Assembly: GCF_026239555.1 (NCBI RefSeq)
Contig: NZ_JAPIVP010000004.1
Coordinates: forward strand, 62,001-126,000
Direction: 5' to 3'
From: Pedobacter sp. PF22-3
GTDB taxonomy: Bacteria; Bacteroidota; Bacteroidia; Sphingobacteriales; Sphingobacteriaceae
Length of the DNA: 64,000 bases
The notes under the pieces were generated by a model that saw nothing but the letters and a program-made list of their open reading frames with translations, was not told the DNA's origin and did no database searches. The translations under genes were made by a program, and so were the position numbers. This document shows positions 24,392 through 33,891 of this stretch, piece after piece (position 1 is the first letter of the stretch; the number at the start of each line of letters is the position of its first letter).

Positions 24392-25612
24392 ATGAAAAGA
24401 AAACTCAATCTATTGCCGCTCCTAATAGTTGCAATAATATTTTTTGCACTCAACGCTTATGTATTATCTGGCCTGGGTACCATCAATCAATCCAGTCTAC
24501 TCAGTCCAATTTTTTGGGTATTTATTATCGGCTTAACTTTTGCCTTATTTTTTGCCATTCAGCAAATGCGGATTCAGGGCATCAATAAGTTTTTCCAGAT
24601 CGTTAGTCACGCTTTTCTGATTATTTTTGCCGCAGAAATTGTATTTGCCTTTTTTCTCCTGCTTGGCGATGTTTACCGCTTATTAATTGGCTTTGCTACT
24701 AATTTTGAACCTGGCGGATTCCATATAGCTGGCCGTAGCAACTACTGGGTCGATTTTGCCTTTGTAATGTTCTGCTTAACCATCGCTTTATTTGCTTACG
24801 GCATTACCCAGGGGAAATATGCTTACCGGGTGATTAAACACACTTTATATTTTGATGATCTGCCTGCAAGCTTTGATGGTTTTACCTTAACGCAAATCTC
24901 TGATGTGCATGCCGGGAGTTTTACCAACCCAAAAGCGGTTCAGAAAGGGATCGATATGATCAATGCGCAAAAAAGCGACCTGTTTGTTTTTACCGGTGAT
25001 TTGGTCAACAATGCCGCTGCAGAGATTGTGCCTTACATCGGCCATTTCTCACAGATTAAGGCCCCTTTCGGACAGTTTTCTATTTTAGGTAACCACGACT
25101 ATGGCGATTACATCAAATGGCCAAGCGAAGCCGATAAAATCCAGAATTTAAACCAGTTAAAAGCATACCACGAAGAACTGGGATTTAAGCTTTTGCTGGA
25201 TGAACATGTTGAATTGCATAAAAACGGCGAGAAAATTATTTTGGTCGGAATAGAAAACTGGGGCGTCGGTTTTGGGGAACGTGGTGATCTCAATAAAGCA
25301 CTTCAAAATACGGGGGTGAACGATTTTAAAGTTCTTTTATCTCATGATCCTTCTCATTGGGATGCACAGGTAAAAAATTATCCTTCCAAAATCCAATTGT
25401 CGTTGGCCGGCCATACCCACGGTATGCAGTTTGGCATCGAAGCTTTTGGGATTAAATGGAGCCCGGTAAAATACCGTTACAAACATTGGGCAGGCATTAA
25501 AACCGAAAATGGCAGGTATTTAAACGTAAACAGAGGTTTCGGTTTTCTGGGATTTTCGGGCCGGATTGGGATCTGGCCAGAGATTACGGTAATTGAATTG
25601 AAGAGGAAATAA
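24392..25612 (+). CDS. Membrane-anchored metallophosphoesterase
   Basis: 406 residues. The first 150 hold about four hydrophobic helices. The rest is a calcineurin-like phosphoesterase domain with metal-ligand motifs ISDVHAGSF, FTGDLVN, LGNHDYG, LSHDPSHW and AGHTHGMQFG. It resembles the YkuE/YaeI subgroup that acts on lipid-linked phosphates at the membrane. The substrate is not determined. It is a single gene, with a hairpin terminator at 25614-25645. Confidence 0.9.
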   Translation: MKRKLNLLPLLIVAIIFFALNAYVLSGLGTINQSSLLSPIFWVFIIGLTFALFFAIQQMRIQGINKFFQIVSHAFLIIFAAEIVFAFFLLLGDVYRLLIGFATNFEPGGFHIAGRSNYWVDFAFVMFCLTIALFAYGITQGKYAYRVIKHTLYFDDLPASFDGFTLTQISDVHAGSFTNPKAVQKGIDMINAQKSDLFVFTGDLVNNAAAEIVPYIGHFSQIKAPFGQFSILGNHDYGDYIKWPSEADKIQNLNQLKAYHEELGFKLLLDEHVELHKNGEKIILVGIENWGVGFGERGDLNKALQNTGVNDFKVLLSHDPSHWDAQVKNYPSKIQLSLAGHTHGMQFGIEAFGIKWSPVKYRYKHWAGIKTENGRYLNVNRGFGFLGFSGRIGIWPEITVIELKRK

Positions 25613-25613
25613 A

Positions 25614-25645
25614 CAACAATGCCCCAAATTGGGACATTATTGTTT
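25614..25645 (+). terminator. Hairpin after the metallophosphoesterase gene
   Basis: AACAATGCCCCAA and TTGGGACATTATTG pair with one mismatch and a minimal loop, and TTT follows. It begins immediately after the stop codon. Confidence 0.65.
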
Positions 25646-25652
25646 AGGTGAT

Positions 25653-25737
25653 CGTCATTCCCGCGCAGGCGGGAATCTTAACGCTGCTTGCAAGCCTGGC
25701 TATGGCATTACGATTCCCAATCAAGTTGGGAATGACG
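25653..25737. repeat. Palindromic GTCAT element, CGTCATTCCC family
   Basis: It goes from CGTCATTCCCGCGCAGGCGG and AATCTTAACG back to GATTCCCAATCAAGTTGG and GAATGACG. It stands between the convergent metallophosphoesterase and TonB receptor genes. Confidence 0.78.
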
Positions 25738-25743
25738 AACCAC

Positions 25744-28179
25744 TTAGTAATTAAGCGTATAAGTCAAGTTATACGTACGGCCACGGCCTGCATAATAAAA
25801 CGTTTCCGGTTTAGCCAAAGCCTGGTACAAAAATACCGAACGTTGACTCCAAATGGTCTGATAATTTTTGTTCAACAGGTTTTGTACACCAAATGATAAA
25901 CTTCCGGTAAATAACTTTACTGATCCCAATAAATCAACAGTGGTAAAGCCTTTTAACTCATTTTGCACCACAACATTTCCAACTGTAGCATAACCTTTCG
26001 AATCAAATGAATGGAAAGCCTGGGCTTTTATACCAAAAACTTTTCCGTTATAACCCAGGTAACCTGCAATTTTTGACGGACTTGCAACAGTTACATCCTG
26101 TAATGACCATGTACCATCGGCATTTTGTTTTTGTGTTTTGATGTACAAACCGTTCATGCCAGCTTCAAAACCATTTTTCAGGTTTAATGATAGCGAACCT
26201 TCAACACCTAAATTTCTCACATTTTCATCGAAAACTTCAATATTGAATGTGCTGTTGGTTTTTACATTTTTATCAGATAAGGCATAAAAGCCAGCTACCT
26301 GCGCATTAAATACTCCTGTGCGGTAACGGTAACCTGCTTCGTATTGTGCTGTTTTGATACCGGTTAAAGGAGAACTTCCCACATTAATTGAGTTGCCTAA
26401 ATTATAGTTGGTACCAACTAAAGTATAAGTACCCTGTCCGTAATATTTAGCTGGATCTGCCAGGTTAAATCCCTGCGAATAATTAACCCATGCTTGTTGA
26501 GCTGCGTTGATTTTAAATACCAAACCACCATTTAATAAGTTTACATCATAATGGTTTTCACCACCAGTAATAGCCGTAGCGGTTCTACCTACACCATAAG
26601 CCAAAGGTACAGAAGCGGTAGTACCTACAAAATCGCCAACTTTAACAAACATACGTTGCTGACGCACACCTCCCGACAGACTTAAAAAGTCGGTTACTTT
26701 AACCTGTGCCTGTAAAAAACCAGATAAACCATTTACCCTAAAGTTTGGGTAACGTGCAATAGTAGCCACTGTAGTATTATTTAAACCACCAGATGCAAAG
26801 GCTTTTGCCCTATCAAACAAAGCTTGCCGCGCGTTAAAATTCTCGTGATCTGCATCAATACCGTATGTAAGATTCAGTCTATTCCAATCTTTATTCAATA
26901 CCAGTTTTAAAGCACTGTAATTGGTGTTCTGAATGGATGAACCACTGTAAAGTCGCTGTGGTATAGCCGCTTGCCCCGGGAATGGGTGAAAACTAAACTG
27001 CTCATTCCTGGCAGCTGCCTGTACATACAAAGTTTGTCCGCCTAAGATATCGCTTGCCTGATAATTGGCATTAATGTTGGCTCTGCTTGTTTTTGGGTCA
27101 ACATCTGATGAATAACCATTTCTCATTTCTAAGAGTGCCGGATTTGATAATAATCCCCCATAATTTGCACCCAGGAAAAGGTCTTTATCGCCACGGTAAC
27201 CCGAATTGTAATATTGAGCATTCACTGATAATTTTTGATAATCCGTTAATTTAAATTCGGTACTTCCGAAAAAATCGAACGATTGGTTATATTGTAAATC
27301 GGTTTGAGTAATATCAGTAAAAATCTGCTTTCCATCTGCGCCATAGGCTGCATTGTTTTTTTGAAAAGCCATTCCAATACGCCCGTTCCAATCTTTGCTA
27401 CCGCCAGAAATAGCCTGTGCTACGCGTACATCATGATCGCTTTTTTCCTTCAAACCACTGCGTACACCAACCTGTGTAGTAAAACTGGGTTGACTATCCT
27501 GCCCTTTTTTAGTGATGATATTGATGATACCACCTGTTGCGCCACCGCCATAAACCGCGCTTGCACCAGATAAAACTTCAATTCTTTCGATATTAAATGG
27601 ATCAATAGATTCGAACTGACGGCTTACACCACGCGTGCTATTTAACGAAACACCATCAATCATCACCAATGCATCTCTGCCACGTTGGTTCTGTCCGTAA
27701 TTGGTACGCCCCTCCGGGCCGGCATCCAAACTCGGAATCAATTGCGCCAAAGATTGTTTAAGTGGGATTCCGGCTCTGGCCTGTTCCTGGATTTTTGCAC
27801 CATCAACTACCCAAACCGTGCCCGGTATCTCACTTATTTTGGTCGGTTTACGCGATGAAACCACCACAACCTCCTGCATATTAGCGGTAGGGCTTAGATA
27901 AAGCGTGAGGTTAACCGTCTGATCTTTAGCCAAACTCACTTTCTGTAGTATGGTGGTATAGCCTACGTAACTAACCTGTAATTGAAAGGAACCTTCGGTT
28001 AACTTTAGGTCAAAGCTACCATCAGCAGCCGTGGTTGCCGAAGCATTTTTACCCTCAACTTTAATATTTGCTCCCGCAAGTGGAGCCGTTTCGCCTATTA
28101 CCTTTCCAGTAACCGTTTGCGCTTTACCGGTAAAAATAAATCCACCGATGAGGATTGCAATTAAGTATAGATTTTTCAT
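25744..28179 (-). CDS. TonB-dependent siderophore receptor
   Basis: 811 residues: signal peptide (about 1-20, ending GKAQ), a carboxypeptidase-like beta domain (about 22-100), a plug (about 120-225, with VVDGAKIQEQARAGIPLKQS and IERIEVLSGASAVYGGGATGG) and a 22-strand-type outer-membrane barrel ending in an aromatic-rich strand (TYNLTYTLNY). It is divergent from the siderophore biosynthesis genes, so it is probably the receptor for that siderophore. A Fur-like palindrome overlaps its predicted promoter at 28217-28251. Confidence 0.93.
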   Translation of the reverse strand: MKNLYLIAILIGGFIFTGKAQTVTGKVIGETAPLAGANIKVEGKNASATTAADGSFDLKLTEGSFQLQVSYVGYTTILQKVSLAKDQTVNLTLYLSPTANMQEVVVVSSRKPTKISEIPGTVWVVDGAKIQEQARAGIPLKQSLAQLIPSLDAGPEGRTNYGQNQRGRDALVMIDGVSLNSTRGVSRQFESIDPFNIERIEVLSGASAVYGGGATGGIINIITKKGQDSQPSFTTQVGVRSGLKEKSDHDVRVAQAISGGSKDWNGRIGMAFQKNNAAYGADGKQIFTDITQTDLQYNQSFDFFGSTEFKLTDYQKLSVNAQYYNSGYRGDKDLFLGANYGGLLSNPALLEMRNGYSSDVDPKTSRANINANYQASDILGGQTLYVQAAARNEQFSFHPFPGQAAIPQRLYSGSSIQNTNYSALKLVLNKDWNRLNLTYGIDADHENFNARQALFDRAKAFASGGLNNTTVATIARYPNFRVNGLSGFLQAQVKVTDFLSLSGGVRQQRMFVKVGDFVGTTASVPLAYGVGRTATAITGGENHYDVNLLNGGLVFKINAAQQAWVNYSQGFNLADPAKYYGQGTYTLVGTNYNLGNSINVGSSPLTGIKTAQYEAGYRYRTGVFNAQVAGFYALSDKNVKTNSTFNIEVFDENVRNLGVEGSLSLNLKNGFEAGMNGLYIKTQKQNADGTWSLQDVTVASPSKIAGYLGYNGKVFGIKAQAFHSFDSKGYATVGNVVVQNELKGFTTVDLLGSVKLFTGSLSFGVQNLLNKNYQTIWSQRSVFLYQALAKPETFYYAGRGRTYNLTYTLNY

Positions 28180-28216
28180 TCTTATTTATTTGGTGTGTAC
28201 GGTATTATTTTTTGCG

Positions 28217-28251
28217 CAAAGCAATAATTTATTTAGATTAAATCCAAATAA
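28217..28251 (-). promoter_or_regulatory. Promoter of the TonB receptor with overlapping Fur-like box
   Basis: On the minus strand, TTTG (28248-28245) and TTGCTTTG (28224-28217) stand 20 bases apart, matching the -33/-7 layout with one mismatch. A 23-bp near-palindrome at 28229-28251 (TTATTTAGATT then AAATCCAAATAA, three mismatched positions) covers the -33 box and spacer. Its form resembles Fur boxes, so iron repression is expected. Confidence 0.6.
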
Positions 28252-28320
28252 AATTTTTAATTTTTTATATTTTCTTATACTAAAACGGTTAAGCATTGCA
28301 TAATTAGCCAGTTACAAAAA

Positions 28321-28358
28321 ATTGATTAAAAATAATATTAAAATTATTTTTAATCAAT
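28321..28358. repeat. Perfect 16-bp inverted repeat in the siderophore divergent region
   Basis: The arm ATTGATTAAAAATAAT (28321-28336) and its exact reverse complement (28343-28358) flank a 6-base spacer. It lies between divergent promoters, so an operator role is more likely than termination. Confidence 0.65.
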
Positions 28359-28366
28359 CTAAATAA
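28344..28366 (+). promoter_or_regulatory. Second Fur-like half-palindrome before the siderophore genes
   Basis: A 23-base block starting TTATTTTTAATC and ending TCTAAATAA shares the TTATTT and CTAAATAA ends of the box at 28229-28251. It overlaps the right arm of the inverted repeat. A weak -7-like TACCTTAG follows at 28372. The match is partial. Confidence 0.4.
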
Positions 28367-28512
28367 AAATATACCTTAGCAGTCAGAATTAAAATTGAAA
28401 CCGCTACTCTGTTTTAGCCGATCCAACCAGATATTATTTCAAAAATAGGGCTTGTTATGCCCTATAATTTTATTGCCCTTTAAACTTGACTTTTTGAAAA
28501 ATTGAAAACCTA

Positions 28513-30054
28513 ATGTTCACATCAGACCTAGAAAAACATGAATTCATTGATTTCCTTACGGAAAGTCCGACCAAGGAAATCTTTCATCACGAAAATGAAG
28601 CAGAATACCTGCATGCTGTAGGAAAAGTTACCCAAGCGGTAAAAAAATTCCTCAACAACAACCAACAACCTTTTAGTGGAATATCGCCGGCAAAATTAAG
28701 ACCGCTGTTTGATTCGATTGAATTTGAAAAAACGCACGACAACTACGATGCTTTACTTAAAGAGGTTGAACAACTTTATACCAGTCATGCGGTTGCCTTT
28801 CACCATCCTGCTTATATCGCCCATTTAAACTGTCCAATCGTAATTCCGGCAGTAGCTGCAGAAGTGATGATTTCGGCCATTAACTCCTCAATCGATACCT
28901 GGGATCAAAGTGCCGGTGGTACTTTAATTGAGCAAAAGCTAATCGAATGGACCTGCGATCAGGTTGGTTACAGCAAAAAAGCTGATGGTATTTTCACCAG
29001 TGGTGGTACGCAGAGCAATTTAATGGGGCTTTTACTGGCCCGTGATCATTATTCCATTACTGCATTGGACCACAATATTAAAGTTGAAGGATTACCTCGT
29101 GAAGCCTCCCGTTTCCGGATATTTGTTTCTGAAAAAGCGCATTTCAGCATCCAGAAAAATGCCTCGCTCCTGGGGCTGGGTGAAAACGCTGTGATCAAGA
29201 TCAAAACCGACCGCGGTTTCAGAATGAATACCGTTTTACTGGAAGATGCCATTAAGCGGGAAATTGCTCAGGGCAATATTCCCATTGCCATTGTAGGTAC
29301 AGCGGGCACTACCGACTTCGGAAATATTGATCCGCTTAAAGAACTTGCTGGTATAAGTAAAAAATACAATACCTGGTTCCATATCGATGCCGCTTATGGC
29401 TGTGGATTATTGCTGACAGACAAGTACAGAAGCTTGCTCGATGGGATCGAATGCGCCCATTCGGTTACCGTTGATTATCATAAATCGTTCTTCCAGCCGG
29501 TAAGCAGCAGCGGTTTCCTGGTACAGGATAAAAACTTTTTCAACCTGATTACGCACCATGCTGATTACTTAAATCCAAAAGACCATGATGAAGATGGTTT
29601 GCCAAACCAAGTGAACAAATCGATACAAACCACCCGAAGATTTGATGCCTTAAAACTTTGGTTTACACTCCGAATGATGGGTAGGAAAAAACTCGGTGGC
29701 TATTTCGATACAATTATCGAAACCGCGGCAAAAATCGCCGATTTGTTACATTCAGATCACGATTTTGAGTTAATGAACGAATCAGACATCAGTGCATTGG
29801 TTTTTCGTTATCGTCCCAAAAACCTGCGCTTAGACGTTTGCGCCATGAACCAATACATCAAAAAAACTATGTTCAATCAAGGAAAGGCTTTGGTGGCCGG
29901 TACCAAGATTAACCAACAGTTCTACCTCAAATTTACCCTACTTAACCCGCTAACTACCATAAGCGATATTGAAAACATTATTAAAATCATAAAAAAACAT
30001 GGAAACGAATACGTTAGACTCAACCAAGTTTCAGCAGATTTCAGAAGAAACTAA
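28513..30054 (+). CDS. PLP-dependent amino acid decarboxylase for siderophore synthesis
   Basis: A 513-residue group II decarboxylase. HIDAAYGCGLL and VDYHKSFFQP contain the PLP-contacting Asp and the Schiff-base Lys. In siderophore loci such enzymes make the diamine: cadaverine from lysine (DesA-like) or diaminopropane from diaminobutyrate (RhbB-like). No RhbA-type aminotransferase is present, which favours lysine (or ornithine) as substrate; this is inference. It is first in the operon; the next gene starts inside it, overlapping by 56 bases in another frame. Confidence 0.9.
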   Translation: MFTSDLEKHEFIDFLTESPTKEIFHHENEAEYLHAVGKVTQAVKKFLNNNQQPFSGISPAKLRPLFDSIEFEKTHDNYDALLKEVEQLYTSHAVAFHHPAYIAHLNCPIVIPAVAAEVMISAINSSIDTWDQSAGGTLIEQKLIEWTCDQVGYSKKADGIFTSGGTQSNLMGLLLARDHYSITALDHNIKVEGLPREASRFRIFVSEKAHFSIQKNASLLGLGENAVIKIKTDRGFRMNTVLLEDAIKREIAQGNIPIAIVGTAGTTDFGNIDPLKELAGISKKYNTWFHIDAAYGCGLLLTDKYRSLLDGIECAHSVTVDYHKSFFQPVSSSGFLVQDKNFFNLITHHADYLNPKDHDEDGLPNQVNKSIQTTRRFDALKLWFTLRMMGRKKLGGYFDTIIETAAKIADLLHSDHDFELMNESDISALVFRYRPKNLRLDVCAMNQYIKKTMFNQGKALVAGTKINQQFYLKFTLLNPLTTISDIENIIKIIKKHGNEYVRLNQVSADFRRN

Positions 30055-32458
30055 CTTTAACGCCCTACTAAACAGTTACTGCAGAGAATTTACCAACTGG
30101 AGCCGTTATGTAGGCATCCCTAAATATGACGAACCACTAGCCAATTACCTGGTTACAACAAATGATCTTTTGCATGTTAGATTTGACTTTACGGCAATTG
30201 GTTTCGAAGTATATGCACCTTTAAAATTTTATGCCGATAGTGGCCGCCATGTATTCGATTTTCCTGTAATCGAAAGAAATATTGATACAGATGCCATCAA
30301 TCCGATCACCATTTACAGGTTTACGGAACTGGCCATTCAATTCAGCGCCCAGGAATTTAATGCTGTTGATGCGGATCTGGTAAAACAACGTTTGACCAAT
30401 AGTGTAGAAAACCTCGAAGCATTTTTATCGTTTTTTAAGCAGAATGGCAAACCTGTAAATTTCGCTAAAATGAGCTTTATTGAAGCAGAGCAATCTTTGT
30501 TTTTAGGCCACAATGCGCACCCCTTTCCTAAAGGAAGAGCAGGTTTTAACAATAATGAAGAACTTTTTAAATATTCGCCAGAAACACAGGGGCATTTCCA
30601 GCTGGCCCATTTCCTGATTTCAGCAGAAAACATTGTAGAGAAAAATGCTGAGGGTTTCGACATGACCGATCTTTTCAGAATCGAATTGCTAGACAGCAAT
30701 AACGCAGAAATTGTAAGTTTGCTCGATCAACATCCGGATTATAAAGTGGTACCCATGCATCCTTGGGAAGCCGAATATTTGCTTACTCTCCCTAAGGTAA
30801 TAGCGATGCAGGAAGAAAAGCTCCTTTTCTATCTCGGGCATTCTGGAGAACGCTATACACCAACATCATCAGTGAGAACAGTTTACAACGCAGCAAGTGA
30901 TTGGATGCTTAAATTTTCATTGCACGTAAAAATAACCAACTCAGAAAGGGTTAACCTGGTCCGGGAACTTCACCGTGGTTATGATGTAAGTAAACTGTTA
31001 AAAACTGCATATGGCAAAGCCGCCAGAGCAGAATTCCCGGAAATTGAATTTATTACCGATCCTGCCTTTATTACCGTAAATTATAAAGGTGAAACCATTG
31101 ATGGCTTTAACATCAGCATCAGGCATAATCCTTTTAAAGGAGAAGGAACGGAAAAAAATGTAACATTATTAGCGGCACTTTGCCAGGATTCCTTATTAGG
31201 CCAAAAGCCAAGAATTGTAAATCTGATCGAAGAAGCTGCAATCAGCAAAAACAAAACGGTTGCACAGACCGCTATAAGCTGGTTTAAGCAGTACCTACAT
31301 CTTTGTGTGGCACCAATTGTTGGCCTTTACAATAATTTTGGGATGGCTTTTGAATTCCATCAGCAAAATGTGATGGTTGAACTGGATAAAAATTTCTACC
31401 CTGCCAAGCTTTATTTCAGAGATAATCAGGGCTTTTTCTTTAGTGATGCCAAAGCTGAAGCATTGGAAAAGGCATCTCCAGGCATTGCTTTAGAAAGCGG
31501 CTCAATTGTTCCCAATGCATACATCCTGCCAAAACTCACCTATTATCTGCTCATCAACAATATTTTGGGTGTGGTAAATGCCATTGCCAGCAATGGTTTG
31601 GCCGATGAAAAAGCTCTGATTGAGCTGGTATACCTCGAATTTAAACAATTCGAAAATAGTGATACCACCGGTTTGATAGATTATATCATTAATCGCCGAA
31701 GCTGGGAAGTAAAGGGTAACCTGCTGACCAATCTCTGTAATATTGATGAGGCAAGTGCTCCTATCGATAATCCAGCTATTTACCGTGAGTTTCCAAATCC
31801 CTTATCTAAATATTTCTTCTCCGAAAACCTGATCAAACCCAAAACTAACGAGGTATTATACAGCAGGTTTTTCCCTAAAGAAAATATAACGATCAACATC
31901 CGTCCGTTTAATATAGACCGCGACCTGGAAATGGTTCACGATTGGTTTAACCAGGAACATGCGAAACCGATCTGGAAAATGGATGGCCCGATCAGAGGTT
32001 TGGAGTTATTCTATAGAACTTTATTGCCCAACGATTCATCGCACAGTTTTATTGGCGAAATAAATGGTGAACCAACATTTACCATAGAGCCCTATTGGCC
32101 TATGCGCGATGGCGTAGGTGCCTGCTACGAAGCTTTAACGACTGATTATGGCGCACATTTATTGATTGCCCCAACAGATAAGGACAAAAAATTCAGTTTT
32201 GAAACCGGCCAGGCCTTAATGGATTTCATTTTTGAACAGCCCGAAGTAGGTAAATGCATCGGTGAAGCCGCAGTGGAAAGTCGTGCCATGCACATTTTTG
32301 TAACCAGACTAGGATTTAAATTGGAAAAAGTGATCCAGATGCCTTATAAAATGGCCAACCTAACTTTCTGTTACCGCGATTGGTACTGGGATAAATTTCC
32401 TGAAGCCAAAGCTTATGCCATGTTGAAAACAGCACAATTTGAAACGGAGGAAATATAA
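29999..32458 (+). CDS. NIS siderophore synthetase (IucA/IucC) fused to an N-acyltransferase
   Basis: 819 residues with two enzymes in one chain. Residues about 1-610 are an IucA/IucC-type synthetase, with HPFPKGRAGF, MHPWEAEYLL, TPTSSVRTV and an FHQQN segment. Residues about 625-819 are a GNAT-fold acyltransferase of the AlcE/IucB/RhbD type (INIRPFNIDRDLEMVHDWFN ... FIGEINGEPTF), which acylates the hydroxylated diamine. The synthetase then condenses the hydroxamate with a carboxylate such as citrate. The ATG is inside the decarboxylase frame, and the stop overlaps the monooxygenase start as TAATG. Confidence 0.93.
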   Translation: METNTLDSTKFQQISEETNFNALLNSYCREFTNWSRYVGIPKYDEPLANYLVTTNDLLHVRFDFTAIGFEVYAPLKFYADSGRHVFDFPVIERNIDTDAINPITIYRFTELAIQFSAQEFNAVDADLVKQRLTNSVENLEAFLSFFKQNGKPVNFAKMSFIEAEQSLFLGHNAHPFPKGRAGFNNNEELFKYSPETQGHFQLAHFLISAENIVEKNAEGFDMTDLFRIELLDSNNAEIVSLLDQHPDYKVVPMHPWEAEYLLTLPKVIAMQEEKLLFYLGHSGERYTPTSSVRTVYNAASDWMLKFSLHVKITNSERVNLVRELHRGYDVSKLLKTAYGKAARAEFPEIEFITDPAFITVNYKGETIDGFNISIRHNPFKGEGTEKNVTLLAALCQDSLLGQKPRIVNLIEEAAISKNKTVAQTAISWFKQYLHLCVAPIVGLYNNFGMAFEFHQQNVMVELDKNFYPAKLYFRDNQGFFFSDAKAEALEKASPGIALESGSIVPNAYILPKLTYYLLINNILGVVNAIASNGLADEKALIELVYLEFKQFENSDTTGLIDYIINRRSWEVKGNLLTNLCNIDEASAPIDNPAIYREFPNPLSKYFFSENLIKPKTNEVLYSRFFPKENITINIRPFNIDRDLEMVHDWFNQEHAKPIWKMDGPIRGLELFYRTLLPNDSSHSFIGEINGEPTFTIEPYWPMRDGVGACYEALTTDYGAHLLIAPTDKDKKFSFETGQALMDFIFEQPEVGKCIGEAAVESRAMHIFVTRLGFKLEKVIQMPYKMANLTFCYRDWYWDKFPEAKAYAMLKTAQFETEEI

Positions 32459-33804
32459 TGCAGGAACAGAAAATATACGATATAGTAGGGATCGGAATCG
32501 GTCCTTTCAATTTAGGCTTGGCAGCTTTATGTGCGCCTATCAACAGTTTATCTACCTTATTTTTAGACCAGGCGAGCGAGTTTAACTGGCACCCCGGCAT
32601 GATGTTGAGCGATGCTACTTTACAGGTTCCTTTTATGGCTGATCTGGTTACCATGGCAGATCCAACTAGCCCGTACAGCTTTTTAAATTATCTTAAACAA
32701 ACCGATCGCCTGTATAAATTCTACATTAGGGAAGATTTTTTTGTGCTCCGCAAAGAGTATAACGCCTATTGTAAATGGGCAATCAACCACCTGCAAAACT
32801 GCCATTTCGGGCAGAAAGTAAGCCATATCAATTACGTTGATGGTATTTATCAGCTAGAAAAAATTGATCAGACGACGGGAGCCACAGAAATCATTCTAAC
32901 TAAAAAAATTGTACTTGGAACAGGTACCGGACCAAAAGTACCCGGTTTTATTCGTCCGATCGAACACAAAAATGCGATACATTCTTCAGCATATTTAAAG
33001 TTCAAGCCTACGTTGCTGAATCAAAAAACGGTAGCGATTATCGGATCAGGACAAAGTGCCGCAGAAATTTTCTACGATCTTTTGCCAGAAACTGAAAATG
33101 GATTACAACTGAAATGGTTTACACGACCAGACCGCTTTTTCCCCATGGAATATTCGAAACTGACACTGGAACTTACCTCGCCGGAATATGTAGACCATTT
33201 TTATCATTTGAATGATGACAAACGCAAACAACTGTTAGGTAAACAAAATTCTTTATTCAAGGGTATAAATTTCGAACTGATTAACCAGATTTTCGATAAA
33301 CTTTACGAATTGAGTGTTGATGGCGAAAAAGTTAATGCACAACTTATGCCCAACTGCCAGTTGAACAACTTAACAGTAGGTACCGACGGCAAATACCAGC
33401 TCGGTTTTTATCATACCGAAAGCGAAAAAGACTTTGCTGTTGACACCGATTTTGTGGTGTTGGCAACTGGTTACAAATATAATGAACCAGGCTTTTTATC
33501 CGATATCAATGATCGGATAAGGCGTAATCCAGATGGACTTTTCCAGGTACACAGAAACTATGCTATTGATGTAAACGGAAACGAAATTTTTGTTCAAAAT
33601 GCAGAATTGCATACCCATGGATTCGTAACGCCAGATCTGGGCATGGGGGCTTATCGCAATGCATCCATTATTAATGCCATTTTGGGTTTCGAAATTTATA
33701 AAGTAGAAAAACGAATTGCTTTCCAGCAGTTTAGTGTAAATGACGAGCTGCAGGAAGCTGAGTTTGCTGAAGCAGATTTACAATTGGCTGGTCGGGATTT
33801 GTAA
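32458..33804 (+). CDS. Lysine/ornithine-type N-monooxygenase of the siderophore pathway
   Basis: A 448-residue FAD- and NADPH-dependent hydroxylase that N-hydroxylates the diamine made by the decarboxylase. It shows the FAD site VGIGIGPFNLGLAALC, the NADPH site AIIGSGQSAAEIFYDLLPE and the C-terminal ATGYKYNEPGFL. It is coupled to the upstream gene by a one-base overlap. Its last codons and stop lie inside a hairpin (33789-33813). Confidence 0.95.
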   Translation: MQEQKIYDIVGIGIGPFNLGLAALCAPINSLSTLFLDQASEFNWHPGMMLSDATLQVPFMADLVTMADPTSPYSFLNYLKQTDRLYKFYIREDFFVLRKEYNAYCKWAINHLQNCHFGQKVSHINYVDGIYQLEKIDQTTGATEIILTKKIVLGTGTGPKVPGFIRPIEHKNAIHSSAYLKFKPTLLNQKTVAIIGSGQSAAEIFYDLLPETENGLQLKWFTRPDRFFPMEYSKLTLELTSPEYVDHFYHLNDDKRKQLLGKQNSLFKGINFELINQIFDKLYELSVDGEKVNAQLMPNCQLNNLTVGTDGKYQLGFYHTESEKDFAVDTDFVVLATGYKYNEPGFLSDINDRIRRNPDGLFQVHRNYAIDVNGNEIFVQNAELHTHGFVTPDLGMGAYRNASIINAILGFEIYKVEKRIAFQQFSVNDELQEAEFAEADLQLAGRDL

Positions 33805-33870
33805 TCCCGACCATAGAGAACCGGATTTAAAATCCGGAATACGAAAAGTCCAGATTACAAATCTGGACTA
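33789..33870. repeat. Three consecutive different hairpins after the monooxygenase gene
   Basis: TGGTCGGGATT-TGT-AATCCCGACCA (33789-33813) overlaps the stop codon. CCGGATT-TAA-AATCCGG (33821-33837) and AGTCCAGATT-ACA-AATCTGGACT (33847-33869) follow at once. Each is perfect, and they share GATT/AATC inner bases. They lie inside the siderophore operon, so they may set mRNA ends or partial termination before the second synthetase gene. Confidence 0.8.
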
Positions 33871-33891
33871 ACAACTTAAAAAATTAACAAC

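Noticed and set aside
33789..33870. Possible CRISPR-like array
   Set aside because: The three units are palindromes with different sequences and no equal spacers; no cas gene is near.
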